The notes beneath the pieces were generated by a model. That model was not told where the DNA came from. It did no database searches and saw only the letters and a program-made list of their open reading frames with translations. Below are positions 26,688-38,529 of a stretch of 64,000 nucleotides of DNA, in pieces (within the stretch, counting starts at the first letter, position 1; every line of letters begins with the position of its first letter). The DNA is from Paraburkholderia bryophila. Lineage in GTDB: Bacteria; Pseudomonadota; Gammaproteobacteria; Burkholderiales; Burkholderiaceae. The translations under genes and the position numbers were made by a program. The stretch spans positions 1,178,001-1,242,000 of the forward strand of contig NZ_JACCAS010000001.1 in assembly GCF_013409255.1 (NCBI RefSeq), in the 5' to 3' direction.

Positions 26688-29366
26688 ATGGGAGCGCAGG
26701 ACATAATCGGGGCAATGACTGGCGGACTCGTCCAGAGTGATCGCCTGCTGAAGCTGGATACGTCACTGGGAAATAATGTCCTGGTGCCCCAGCGAGTCGT
26801 TGGTCATTCTCGAATTGGCCGTCACTACGAGTTCACAGTTGATGTCGTGTCTACCTCCGATACGATTGAACTCAAGAAACTGATCGCCCAGCCGGTAACG
26901 CTTTGGGTTCAACAGACCGACAGGTCCTATCTCCCTCATCACGGTTATGTGCATACCGCGCGGCGTCTCGGGTCGGACAGCGGCTTGACGAGTTATCAGA
27001 TCGGCTTTGCATCGTGGATGCACTTTCTGCGCTTCCGTAAAGATGCACGAATCTGGCAAGACAAGCCAGCCGACGAAATCCTGACCGACGTCTTCAACAT
27101 GCATCCGCAGGCCCAAGGTGCATTTCGCTTTGCCCTGAGCAAGCCCCTGCCCTCGCGTTCGTTCTGCATGCAATACGAGGACGACTGGAATTTCGTCCAC
27201 CGGCTGATGGAAAACGAAGGGCTATTCGGATACTTTGAGCAGGCCAGCGACGGTAAGTCCCATACATTCATCCTCACGGACAGCCTGGACACGCTCCAGC
27301 CACTTTCGCCGCAGAGTGTCGAGTTCTATCGCGCGGGCACGAATAGCGAAGCCGATGCGCTAGTGCAGTGGTCAGGAACGCGAACACTCCAGAGCACGAC
27401 GCTCACAACGCGCACCTTCGATTACAAGGCACCTGGGTCGTCCTTTAATCCGAAGGGCACCAATATCCCGACACTACCCACGCAGGGGAACTTACCCCAG
27501 CAGGCGGAGGTGTATGAATACACGGGCACCTATACCTACGGCAAACAGGATAGGGGCGATGCGCTGTCAAAAATCCGTATGGAAGAATGGGAATCGCGGG
27601 CAAAACGGTTCTATGGCTCAGGCGGTGTGCGTGGTGCCGATGCAGGTCGCTGGTTCGAACTGGATGATCATCCCGACCATGCGACAGATAGTCAGCAAAA
27701 CCGCCAGTTTGCGATTATCGAAGCCACCTGGTTCATCGAGAACAATCTGCCGGTGTCCAGTCAGGCTACCGATTTCCCGCACAGCCTGAAGAGCAAACTC
27801 GCCGCCGCAGAAGCTAACCATGCCGGTCTGAAAATCACGCACGCGGATGGCAGCGAAGGTTTCTTTTTCGTCGAGATCGAAGCACAACGCAAGGTGATTG
27901 CGTATCGCAGCCCCTTCGAACATCACAAGCCAGCAATGCACTTGCAATCGGCGACCGTTGTCGGCCCTGCGAATGCCGAGGTCTATACCGATCCGCTGAA
28001 TCGGATCAAGGTTCGCTTCCATTGGGATCGGCTCAATAGCGGCGACGAGAAAGCATCGTGTTGGGTGCGCGTCGCGATGTCCGATACCGGCGGCGGGTAC
28101 GGTGGTGTGCATGTGCCGAGAGTCGGCGAAGAGGTCCTGATTAGCTGGATAGACGGCGATTGCGATAGACCCCTCGTAACAGGCCGTGTTTACAACGGCG
28201 CGACGAAACCGCATTGGCATTCCAACGGTCTGCTATCGGGCTACAAGTCGAAGGAATATCAAGGCAGCGGCTACAACCAGATGGTGATGGACGACTCCAG
28301 TGGTCAGAACCGTGTTCAGCTTTATTCAACGAGTACGAACGCACATTTGCATCTGGGTTACCTGATCGCACAGACCGGCAACACTCGCGGGGCCTATCTC
28401 GGCAGTGGCTTCGACCTGAAGTCGGATGCTTACGGCGCGGTGCGTGCGGGCCAAGGCCTGTATGTCACAACCTACCCGGCGTCCTACCAGCCACTGGATG
28501 CACGGCAAACAACCTCGCAGTTAGTGAATTCGGAAAGCGTGCTGGAAGCGATGTCGAATGCCAGCACGACACATCAGGCAGAAAGTCTCAAGGATGGCTA
28601 CGACTCGCTGAAGTCATACACGGACGCGACGCGGAACAGCGTGTCGGGTTCGTCGTCAGGCGGTAACACCGCTGGCGGTGGAACCGGAAACGCAAATGCG
28701 TTCAAGGAGCCGGTCATGCTGTTCGGTAGTCCGTCAGGCATTGCGTTGTCTACGCAGAAATCCGCCCATGTCTCCGCCGATCAACAGGTCAATCTGATTA
28801 GCGGGCAAAGCACGTACATCGCAACCGGTAAATCGCTCATCGCAAGTGTCGCGGAAAAACTGAGCCTGTTTGTGCAGAATGCCGGGATGAAGCTCTTCGC
28901 AGCCAAGGGTAAGGTCGAACTTCAGGCCCACGCGGATAACATCGAACTAACCGCGCAGAAGACAGTGAAGCTGCTGTCCGCGACGGAAAAGATTGAAGCG
29001 GCGGCGAAGCAAGAAATCCTTCTGACATCCGGTGGCGCCTACATTCGCATCAAGGACGGCAACATTGAAATTCATGCACCAGGCAAGATTGATATCAAGG
29101 GTAGCCAGCATAGTTTTGCTGGTCCCGCTGAGACCGCTTATCCACTTCCGGCGTTGCCTTTCGATCACTTGTATGACCGGCCGGTATGGCTTGTAGACAA
29201 CAGCGGATATGCAATCGTTGATCGACCTATTCGTGTCCATCTAAAAAACGGACAGGTCGTTACTGGGAAGACTGATCACGACGGAGTCGCACAGTTGGCT
29301 ATTAGCAACCAGGCGGACGTTCTCCGTGTGGAGATCCTGAAGAAAATCCGGGGAAAAACGGTATGA
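26688..29366 (+). CDS. vgrG: Type VI secretion spike protein VgrG with C-terminal extension
   Basis: The 892-residue protein has the full VgrG plan: gp27-like base (about 1-400), gp5 OB-fold (about 420-515, including VGPANAEVYTDPLNRIKVRF and GDCDRPLVTGRVYNG), a DUF2345-type beta-helix needle (about 660-810), and an extra C-terminal domain (about 820-892) containing VDNSGYAIVDRPIRVHLKNG and TDHDGVAQL. This last domain resembles the transthyretin-like domains that in other VgrGs bind the cargo effector. The protein would form the tip of the T6SS puncturing device. The stop codon overlaps the ATG of the next gene (ATGA), so the effector is translationally coupled. No T6SS structural genes are in the window. 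Confidence 0.95.
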   Translation: MGAQDIIGAMTGGLVQSDRLLKLDTSLGNNVLVPQRVVGHSRIGRHYEFTVDVVSTSDTIELKKLIAQPVTLWVQQTDRSYLPHHGYVHTARRLGSDSGLTSYQIGFASWMHFLRFRKDARIWQDKPADEILTDVFNMHPQAQGAFRFALSKPLPSRSFCMQYEDDWNFVHRLMENEGLFGYFEQASDGKSHTFILTDSLDTLQPLSPQSVEFYRAGTNSEADALVQWSGTRTLQSTTLTTRTFDYKAPGSSFNPKGTNIPTLPTQGNLPQQAEVYEYTGTYTYGKQDRGDALSKIRMEEWESRAKRFYGSGGVRGADAGRWFELDDHPDHATDSQQNRQFAIIEATWFIENNLPVSSQATDFPHSLKSKLAAAEANHAGLKITHADGSEGFFFVEIEAQRKVIAYRSPFEHHKPAMHLQSATVVGPANAEVYTDPLNRIKVRFHWDRLNSGDEKASCWVRVAMSDTGGGYGGVHVPRVGEEVLISWIDGDCDRPLVTGRVYNGATKPHWHSNGLLSGYKSKEYQGSGYNQMVMDDSSGQNRVQLYSTSTNAHLHLGYLIAQTGNTRGAYLGSGFDLKSDAYGAVRAGQGLYVTTYPASYQPLDARQTTSQLVNSESVLEAMSNASTTHQAESLKDGYDSLKSYTDATRNSVSGSSSGGNTAGGGTGNANAFKEPVMLFGSPSGIALSTQKSAHVSADQQVNLISGQSTYIATGKSLIASVAEKLSLFVQNAGMKLFAAKGKVELQAHADNIELTAQKTVKLLSATEKIEAAAKQEILLTSGGAYIRIKDGNIEIHAPGKIDIKGSQHSFAGPAETAYPLPALPFDHLYDRPVWLVDNSGYAIVDRPIRVHLKNGQVVTGKTDHDGVAQLAISNQADVLRVEILKKIRGKTV

Positions 29367-30658
29367 TCAACGATGACTTGCAACAACCCGATTTGTTGGC
29401 CGGTAGCGACGCCATTTTTCCGGTCTTTTTGCGAACCAACGTGAGCCCTGACTCCGGTGAACCGCAAACGCAATTGTCTGGTGGGCCGTTCGCCTACGAG
29501 ACCGGATATATATGTAATGTCGCGATTGCAGACGAGATCGTTGAGATGATACGGAACTCGGGCGAAAGCACGGAAGTCCAACAACATCATGACGTGCCCT
29601 TGACACCAAAGGCACCTGCGCCTTCATCTACACAACCGGCTGTAAATACTCCACCGGTGCCGAAAAAGAAAAACAAGAATGACACTGCGGATCATCAGCA
29701 ACTGATCGACAGGCTGAACAAACCGCCTCATGTCATTGAATTCCAAGGCGTTATTCTTGACAGAAACGAGCGACTGCAAATCATTGCTGCAATCGCTTTA
29801 TGCGAGAGCGGACACGATCCTTTTACCGCCGAAAATCGCGATACGGAGTTCCATGCGCAACCAAGTCCTAGCTTGAGCTATGGCCGTCTGGTACATATAG
29901 GATTGTCATACGGAATCATTCAGTTCACTCAAGACAGCGGAAGTTTAGGAAAGCTCCTGCAAAGAATGGTTCAGAAAGACAGCGCAAAGTTCGCCGAGGT
30001 GTTCGGTGACAATTACGCAGAGTTAATAGCGCTCACGACCACCGGCATCGACGTTTCGAATGTTGATTATGCGTCCGGCCAGGCCCATTGGAATTCGATA
30101 CGTCACACAAGCGAGGGGACGCATTTGGCTTACCTCGCGGCCCACCACACTCTACCGGTCAGTAGCGAAATTCGCGGAAAACGGGTTCAACCTATTGCTG
30201 TGAATGTTGGAGGTCTGAAGCAAGACCTGTGGGAAGGCAAATGGGCAACCCGCTTTGTGGAAGCAGGCAAAGTGGACGCCTTCCAAGAGGCTGAATTGGA
30301 TTTTGCGGTGGAAGGGTATATGAATCCCGCACTCAAATTCTGCAAGGACAAGAATATCCGGTCTGCGCTTGGCATAGCGTTTGTGACAGCGTGTGCGATT
30401 CGCGGCGCTAAAAAAATGCTCATTACGGCTGCAGCGAAGTGCTGTGGTGTTGCAGTTCCCTTCGTCAGTGGAGACGATGAGAAACGGGCGGTGGAATATA
30501 TCGCGCACCTCGATCCGACCCATGCCAACACGCTTGCAGGTATCCCTGTCCAACGCGATGAGATTGTTCGTGCCAAAACACTCTTAAAGGACGAAACAGG
30601 ATTTCTTGCTGAAGATCTGTACTACCCCGCCACGTATACGTCCGAATACGATCACTAA
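29363..30658 (+). CDS. Candidate T6SS effector with lysozyme/chitosanase-like fold
   Basis: The 431-residue protein has an N-terminal region of about 75 residues, a Pro/Lys-rich linker (78-108) and a C-terminal domain. Residues 135-200 show the pattern of lysozyme-superfamily enzymes: an acidic residue in IAAIALCESG (E148), a variable acidic loop, then LSYGIIQFTQDSGSLGKLLQ (181-200), similar to the S(Y/F)G-x-x-Q(F/W) block of GH46/VgrG3-type muramidases. It lacks a signal peptide, as expected for T6SS cargo. It overlaps vgrG by four bases and its stop overlaps an LprI-type lysozyme inhibitor gene. Together these suggest a peptidoglycan-cleaving effector loaded on the VgrG C-terminal domain. 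The fold call is by motif only. Codon use is lower in GC than the chromosome. Confidence 0.65.
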   Translation: MINDDLQQPDLLAGSDAIFPVFLRTNVSPDSGEPQTQLSGGPFAYETGYICNVAIADEIVEMIRNSGESTEVQQHHDVPLTPKAPAPSSTQPAVNTPPVPKKKNKNDTADHQQLIDRLNKPPHVIEFQGVILDRNERLQIIAAIALCESGHDPFTAENRDTEFHAQPSPSLSYGRLVHIGLSYGIIQFTQDSGSLGKLLQRMVQKDSAKFAEVFGDNYAELIALTTTGIDVSNVDYASGQAHWNSIRHTSEGTHLAYLAAHHTLPVSSEIRGKRVQPIAVNVGGLKQDLWEGKWATRFVEAGKVDAFQEAELDFAVEGYMNPALKFCKDKNIRSALGIAFVTACAIRGAKKMLITAAAKCCGVAVPFVSGDDEKRAVEYIAHLDPTHANTLAGIPVQRDEIVRAKTLLKDETGFLAEDLYYPATYTSEYDH

Positions 30659-31086
30659 TGTTTAAGATGCCCACCATGAAATTTAATCGCTACCTCGTTC
30701 TCGCTTTGTCCTGTGTTTCTTTGAACGCCTTTGCCTTGGACTGCAATAACCCTCCTGGAGGGACTGACCTGGCGAGCGCGCAAGGCAATTTCCAGTGCGC
30801 GGAGAAAGCACGTGTTGCAGCCGACAAAGTGCTCAACGATACCTACAAGAAGCTGCTTGGCAGCCTTAAGGATGATTCGGAAAAAGAGAACTTTTCCCGG
30901 ACTCAAATCGTATCGGCACAGCGCGCGTGGGTCGCATTCAGAGATGCAGAGTGTGAATTTCGAACAAGTTTGAGCGGTGGCGCGCATCAGTGGCTAGTCG
31001 TGAACCGATCCCAATGTATCGCTGAATTAACTGCCGATAGGACTAAGGCGCTGCAGAGTTATTTAGAGCAAGCTCAGTCTCAGTGA
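30658..31086 (+). CDS. LprI/DUF1311-type periplasmic lysozyme inhibitor, probable immunity protein
   Basis: The 142-residue protein has a signal peptide ending near SLNAFA (about residue 26) and a mature domain with the DUF1311/LprI pattern: paired cysteines (DCNNPP, FQCAEK, AECEFR, SQCIAEL), ADKVLNDTYKKLL and SAQRAWVAFRDAEC. LprI of Mycobacterium and relatives inhibit lysozyme. Its ATG overlaps the TAA of the candidate muramidase (TAATG), the coupling typical of effector-immunity pairs, and its periplasmic location matches a peptidoglycan target. It is therefore inferred to protect the producer. An internal ATG at 30,676 is an alternative start that would still leave a signal peptide. Confidence 0.8.
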   Translation: MFKMPTMKFNRYLVLALSCVSLNAFALDCNNPPGGTDLASAQGNFQCAEKARVAADKVLNDTYKKLLGSLKDDSEKENFSRTQIVSAQRAWVAFRDAECEFRTSLSGGAHQWLVVNRSQCIAELTADRTKALQSYLEQAQSQ

Positions 31087-31373
31087 GTACAATGCGGATG
31101 CGTGATAAAAACGATATTATTTTGCATTTTTCCGAAATAAACTGAGCAACAACTCACCTCCGAACAACGGATGAAGAAGCATGTGAAGCGGACGCAGCGA
31201 CTGGTTCAGGCTTGGTGCGATCAAGGACCAGCAGATCAGCCGTGTTTCCAGCGTGAGGCGGGGATGACCGAAAAGTCCTACGCACATCGGGCGGCTTAAA
31301 CCCTTGTCATATAAGGGCACGTCCGACGTGCCTAAGGTCATCGAGCTTTCTTGGGGAACGGAAGGCTGAGTCC
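31087..31373 (+). other. Degenerate sequence upstream of the vgrG relic
   Basis: About 290 bp of lower-GC sequence with stop codons in all frames. A plus-strand stretch reads EQQLTSEQRMKKHVKRTQRL before stops and could be a remnant, but I cannot link it to a family. Confidence 0.3.
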
Positions 31374-31715
31374 GATCGTAGTCCACTCGAACATCACAAG
31401 CCCGTGATGCATTTTCAGTCACCGATTGTCGTTGGCCCTGCGAACGCGGACGTCTATACCAATCCGCTGAATCCTATGAATCGCATCAAGGTTCGTTTCC
31501 ATAGGCATCGACTCAACAACGACAACGAGAAAGCATCGTGCCGGGCGCGGGCCGCGATGTCCGATGCCAGCGGTGGGTACGTTGGTGTGCATGTCTCAAC
31601 AGTCGGTGAAGAAGTGCTGATCAACTGGGTGAACGGCGATTGCGATAGACCCTTCGTAACAGGCTGCGTTTACAACGGCGCCGCGAATCCTCACTGGCAT
31701 TCCAAGGGCCTGTAA
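31374..31715 (+). pseudogene. vgrG fragment (gp5 OB-fold region)
   Basis: This stretch is a diverged partial copy of vgrG positions 27,902-28,230: SPLEHHKPVMHFQSPIVVGP and the NGDCDRPFVTGCVYNGAANP block match the intact gene closely. It contains a small insertion (PMN) and substitutions, lacks both ends of the protein and ends in TAA at 31,713. It is the scar of a second vgrG cargo module. Confidence 0.9.
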
Positions 31716-31716
31716 C

Positions 31717-31827
31717 ATGATACACGGTATAAAACTTACAGATTCAACAGCGGGCATCGGCGGCACAATTTTTTGGAAATACAATCAGCAATGCCTGGAT
31801 GTTACGGGTGGGAATGAATATCGATGA
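31717..31827 (+). pseudogene. 36-codon ORF, possible tail of a deleted effector
   Basis: A short ORF starts two bases after the vgrG relic and its TGA overlaps the ATG of the next gene (ATGA at 31,824-31,827). The product includes KLTDSTAGIGGTIFWKYNQQ. The overlap copies the coupling seen between effector and immunity genes 1 kb upstream, which suggests that the ORF is what remains of an effector gene lost with the rest of the second vgrG module. No family match is known to me. Confidence 0.4.
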
Positions 31828-32327
31828 AGAGCGCGTTCGCCGCAATGATCATGGTTGTCTCCAGTATCGGATGGGCTGCTCCCCCAAGCGAAAATCTGGT
31901 TAAAAGTTGCCTTCAGGCACGGGCAGTTGCGCCCTCCGTCACCATCCGGAACATTAATGTGGACGAGGTTTTTCAAGAGGATGACTACGCGAACGGATTC
32001 AATGCAGGCTATATCTTAAAATATGAAGGTACCGATATGGGTTACGCTGAAAGAAAACCAGATCAGGCGTTAATCTATTCTGGAAAACTCTATCGACTGT
32101 CCAAGTCCATACCCATTGGCAACAACGGGAAGGCCAAGCCCGCCGCATTCAATCCGATGCTGGCACAATGGAGTCTTGCCAAAGAGGGAAAACATCAGTA
32201 TTTTTGTGTTGGCTTCAATTTTGACGGACTTGGACAAAGCGGTTCATTTCAAAATGTGCACGGAGGGTATCTCTTGAATTTAAAAAATAGAGATTTATAT
32301 TTTGCTGTGCGTGACATCAGGCAATGA
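31824..32327 (+). CDS. Exported hypothetical protein, possible orphan immunity protein
   Basis: The 167-residue protein has a clear signal peptide (about residues 1-18, ending GWA) and a soluble mature domain with two cysteines (SCLQ, YFCVGF) that could form one disulfide. I do not recognise the family. Its start overlaps the stop of a short leftover ORF after a vgrG fragment, and it is low in GC like the other genes of this cargo segment. Position, size and export fit a periplasmic immunity protein retained after loss of its effector. This is an inference from context only. Confidence 0.6.
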   Translation: MKSAFAAMIMVVSSIGWAAPPSENLVKSCLQARAVAPSVTIRNINVDEVFQEDDYANGFNAGYILKYEGTDMGYAERKPDQALIYSGKLYRLSKSIPIGNNGKAKPAAFNPMLAQWSLAKEGKHQYFCVGFNFDGLGQSGSFQNVHGGYLLNLKNRDLYFAVRDIRQ

Positions 32328-32384
32328 TTCCGGACAGGATAGGTACGATCCGTGCAAATCGCACCGCTCGCATGCTCTTACCTT

Positions 32385-32432
32385 AAGCCTCATTGCATCA
32401 CGCGAGTTTGTACGCGAGATGCAATGGGGCTT
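32385..32432. terminator. Long hairpin at the junction of the T6SS segment and the ast operon
   Basis: A 15-bp stem with one G-U pair (aagcctcattgcatc / gatgcaatggggctt) encloses an 18-base loop that can itself form a cgcg/cgcg stem. It lies between the convergent exported protein and astE. There is no long T tract, so termination is plausible but not certain. Confidence 0.55.
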
Positions 32433-32463
32433 CCTGCCGCGGTCGGTTTTGAAGGAGTTGGAT

Positions 32464-33534
32464 TTAGACGAGCTTAGACAACGTATCGTCAGTGGTGTCG
32501 ACTACCAGCAAACCAGCACGCAAACCCGGCTTCACCGTCGCATTCGGAAACACGAGACGTTCTTCCTCATGACGCACGGTATAGCGATAATCACCATCGC
32601 GCGCGAGCAGCGTGTCTTTCGCGAACGGCGTGAAGTTCGCGACATCCGCCGCCACCAGCAATTCGAACGCATCGCTTTGCTTGGTGAGCTGATCGATCAC
32701 GGTGAACACGCGTGGCAACTGCGCTGACGCGTTGCCATGCGTGCCTGCCAGCAGATAACGCACCGCTTCATCCGCACCTGAGAAACGCGCGAGATCGTTC
32801 TGTCCAAATGGCCGCACCTTGCCGAGTTCGAGCGTGCACGCTTCAGCGCCGCACGCTTGCGCGGTGAAATGCGAATACGTGTTTCCCTTCGTGGTGTGCA
32901 ACAGCACCGCACTGATACGTGCTTCGCCGAGCCATTCGAACATTGCGCGCGAGAACGGCTTGCCGGTATGCGGCAGCAACGCAAATTGCTCGAAAGCCGA
33001 TGCGCGAATCGCCGTATGCATGTCGATATGCCAGCGCTCGCCGGGCGCGTTCGAGTCAGAAGCCGAACCCGAACCCACGAAAAACCGCACCGCAGCCTGC
33101 TCCAGCGCAGCGGCACGCGGCGCTTCATAACTCTGCGGCACTTGCAAATGCCGCCCGCTAAACAACCGGTTCAAATCGTCGTCGCGATAACGACACGCGT
33201 CCCGCATAGCATCGACATTGCCGAGAATCACCAGCAAGCGGCAAGTCAACGCGGCGGCGCCATGCGCGATATCGCGCACCAGAAACGACAGCAATTCGAT
33301 CGGCGCCGTTTCATCGCCATGCACACCCGCCGACACCAGCACGCTGCGCATCGCGCCCTGCCCTTGCGCGGCGGGTTCGATCAACAACACGCCGTCATCC
33401 AGCCACGACCAACGCGCGCCACTCGCACACACGCCCTGCGTTTCATTCGCGGCAGGCCGCGCGCCCGCTAGCGTGTAAGCGAGAAAATCGTCGAGCATGG
33501 CGACCGGCATACCGTGCTCAGCGCTGGAAGTCAT
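32464..33534 (-). CDS. astE: Succinylglutamate desuccinylase
   Basis: The 356-residue protein catalyses the last AST step, N-succinylglutamate to glutamate and succinate. Zinc-binding motifs of the AstE/aspartoacylase (M14-like) family are visible: GVHGDET near residue 72 and the later HIDMHTA. The ORF start overlaps the 3' end of astB by 17 bases; ATGs eight and twelve codons further on are alternatives. It is the last gene of the minus-strand arginine operon and ends just before the long hairpin at the boundary with the T6SS cargo segment. Confidence 0.95.
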   Translation of the reverse strand: MTSSAEHGMPVAMLDDFLAYTLAGARPAANETQGVCASGARWSWLDDGVLLIEPAAQGQGAMRSVLVSAGVHGDETAPIELLSFLVRDIAHGAAALTCRLLVILGNVDAMRDACRYRDDDLNRLFSGRHLQVPQSYEAPRAAALEQAAVRFFVGSGSASDSNAPGERWHIDMHTAIRASAFEQFALLPHTGKPFSRAMFEWLGEARISAVLLHTTKGNTYSHFTAQACGAEACTLELGKVRPFGQNDLARFSGADEAVRYLLAGTHGNASAQLPRVFTVIDQLTKQSDAFELLVAADVANFTPFAKDTLLARDGDYRYTVRHEEERLVFPNATVKPGLRAGLLVVDTTDDTLSKLV

Positions 33535-34858
33535 ACAGCGAACCCAGACCGAGAATCTGCGTCAGCTCGTCGAGCGCGGTGCGCGACTCGTGAAGCAGAT
33601 GCGGATCGGTCAGATCGGACGGCGCGAGACGGTCGCGATAGTGCTTCTCGATCCACGCATCCAGACGGCCGAACAGCGTGTCGTTGATCCACACACCCGG
33701 CGTCACGGCCGCGCGCTCCTCGTCGTTCAGCACCACCCGCAGACGCAAACACGCCGGGCCGCCGCCGTTCTTCATGCTCTCGCGCAGATCGAATATGAGC
33801 ACGTCGTCGATCGGGCCGGTGTGCGACGTCAGATCGTCGAGGTACGCGGCCACGCGCGCATTCTCTCGGCATTCCTGCGGCACCACCAGCACCTGCTTGC
33901 CGTCGGGACGCGTCAGCAACTGGCTGTTGAACAGATACGACGTGACGGCATCGGACACGTTCACTTGCGCGTCGGGCACTTCGATCACGTTGAAGTCAGC
34001 CTTGAAACCCAGCAGCTTCGAGCGCAACTCGTCGTACACCGCGCTCTGGTCGACGAACGCCAGTTGATGACAGAACAGCGTATTGCGATTGCCCACCGCG
34101 ATCACGTCGTTATGGAACACGCCCGCATCGATCACGTCCGGGTTCTGCTGCGCATACACCGTGGCCGCCTCCTCGAGACCATGACGATGCGCGACCGCAC
34201 GGCTCGCCTCGAACGTCTGGCGCGCCGGGAAACGCTTCGGCTCCGGCCCGCGACGATACTCGCTGCGGCCATACACGAAGAATTCGACGCCACGTGTGCC
34301 GTATTCCGAGCAGAAGCGCGTGTGATTCGCCGCGCCTTCGTCGCCGAGCGCGGGCGTGCCGGGCAGCGCCTCGTGCACCGCGAAACGGTCGGCGTCACTG
34401 AACATCGCGCGCAACGTACGGCGCGTCGATTCGTGCTCGATCGCGCGATGCAGCTTGCTGCACAGATTGGCCGGCGTGAAATGCACGCGGCCGTCCTGCG
34501 TATCGGCGGACGGGCTCACGGTCGCCGCATTCGCGGTCCACATGGCCGACGCCGAACTTGCCGCCGCCAGCAACTCGGGCGCGTCTTTCGCGACGCGCGC
34601 GATCACCGTGGCGTCGTCGCCGGAGAAGCCGAGTTCACGCAGCAGACGCATCGACGGACGCTCCTGCGGCGGCAACACGCCCTGATGGAAACCGAGGTCG
34701 GCGAGTTGCTTCATCTTGCGCAGACCCTGCTTCGCGGCCGCCTTCGGATTCGCTACCGACTTCTCGTTGTTCTGCGACGCGACGTTGCCGAACGACAGTC
34801 CCGCGTAGTTGTGGGTCGGGCCGACCAGGCCGTCGAAATTGGCTTCAGTGGCTTGCAT
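33518..34858 (-). CDS. astB: N-succinylarginine dihydrolase
   Basis: The 446-residue protein matches AstB throughout, starting with [22 protein letters not shown], a family hallmark. It belongs to the guanidine-modifying superfamily; the nucleophilic Cys lies in [14 protein letters not shown]. It hydrolyses N2-succinylarginine to succinylornithine, CO2 and two ammonia in the cytoplasm. It follows astD by about 10 bases and overlaps astE, consistent with a single transcript. Confidence 0.97.
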   Translation of the reverse strand: MQATEANFDGLVGPTHNYAGLSFGNVASQNNEKSVANPKAAAKQGLRKMKQLADLGFHQGVLPPQERPSMRLLRELGFSGDDATVIARVAKDAPELLAAASSASAMWTANAATVSPSADTQDGRVHFTPANLCSKLHRAIEHESTRRTLRAMFSDADRFAVHEALPGTPALGDEGAANHTRFCSEYGTRGVEFFVYGRSEYRRGPEPKRFPARQTFEASRAVAHRHGLEEAATVYAQQNPDVIDAGVFHNDVIAVGNRNTLFCHQLAFVDQSAVYDELRSKLLGFKADFNVIEVPDAQVNVSDAVTSYLFNSQLLTRPDGKQVLVVPQECRENARVAAYLDDLTSHTGPIDDVLIFDLRESMKNGGGPACLRLRVVLNDEERAAVTPGVWINDTLFGRLDAWIEKHYRDRLAPSDLTDPHLLHESRTALDELTQILGLGSLYDFQR

Positions 34859-34867
34859 CGTCGATCC

Positions 34868-37367
<2,500 letters not shown>

Positions 37368-37371
<4 letters not shown>

Positions 37372-38465
37372 TGTGCGTCTCCCCTATGTTCATCCTGATT
37401 CGGCGCGTGCAGCGGCACGCAGCGCACCGCGTCGCCCTCGGTCACGCCGAGCGCGACGCGCGCCGCGTGCGGCAATGCCGCGCTGCGGGTCTTTTCAACT
37501 GCGTGGCCCGCTGCGTTATCCACCGCATTGCCCGCCGCCAGCTCGCCGAGCACGCAACGGAATTCGCCGTCGGCGCCGTTATGGGCGATCAGATACGTCG
37601 ACCCGCTCGCCGCAGCGGCCGCGTCGTGCACCACGCGCGTTTCGTTGCGCGTGACACAGGCGCTGCGATCCACCTGCGCGGTCAGCACTGGGCCCGCATC
37701 GAAAATATCGATGTAGCGGTCGGTCTCGAAGCCTTCTTCCTGATGAATCTCATACGCGAGCAAGGCCTTCGAATCCGGCTCGCCGAGCACGCGTTGCGCC
37801 GCTTCCGGCAGCAACGGAACATACACGGGATACGTAGGCATCACTTCGGCGATAAACGTGCGGCTACGGCCGCCCGATTCAATTTCGATGTCCGCGAAAT
37901 CGCGGCCGAAGAACTTACGCCCCACTGCTTCCCAGAACGGCGACACGCCGTGCTCGTCGGTAACGCCAAGCAGCAGCGAAAACACCTCGGACGTGAAGCG
38001 CTTGCGATTCGCCGCGATGTACATCATCCGCGCGCGCGACATCAGATGCGCGGCGGCGTCGCCGCGCAACGAAGGATCGATGTAGTAGCCGGCGAGCCGG
38101 CTTTTACCGGTCAGTTCATGCGACATGGTCAGCGCGTGAATCTTGCGATTCACGTGCAGCTCGCGCGACGCATGAATCAGCGCGTCGTTGCGAAACGCGT
38201 AGAACGGGTCCGAATAACCGGCCGCGGCGACGATGCTCGCCGTGCCCATCAGCTTGCCGGTTTGGCCGTCTTCGAGCACGAACAGATAGAACTCCTCGCC
38301 CGGAAAATCGACGTCCGCGCGAAACGAGTCTTCCGACAACGCGATGCGCGCTTCGAGCGCGCCCCGGTCGTGCGGTAGCGAATGCAGCACCGGTTGCGCG
38401 GTGCGCGCCATCTGTTCGAGCGCGTCGAGATCGGCGAGGCGGCTGGGGCGTACGAAGAGCATCAT
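37368..38465 (-). CDS. aruF: Arginine/ornithine N-succinyltransferase, alpha subunit
   Basis: From the ATG at 38,465 (or the next codon, also ATG, at 38,462, which fits the aggaacg site better) the protein has about 365 residues. It starts LFVRPSRLADLDALEQMART and shares with AruG the FYAFRNDALIHASREL, GYYIDPSLRGD and IFDAGPVLTAQVD regions. A Val/Gly/Ala/His insertion (AAGNAVDNAAGHAVEKT, about residues 315-335) is not usual for the family. The frame extends upstream to 38,564, but that part overlaps the end of astC and is not AruF-like. It pairs with AruG in the first AST step. Confidence 0.95.
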
Positions 38466-38529
38466 CGTTCCTGTTGAATGTGACGCAGGATGCCGTGCTT
38501 GTAGCTCGTCATCGGTCTTGCGCAAAAAA

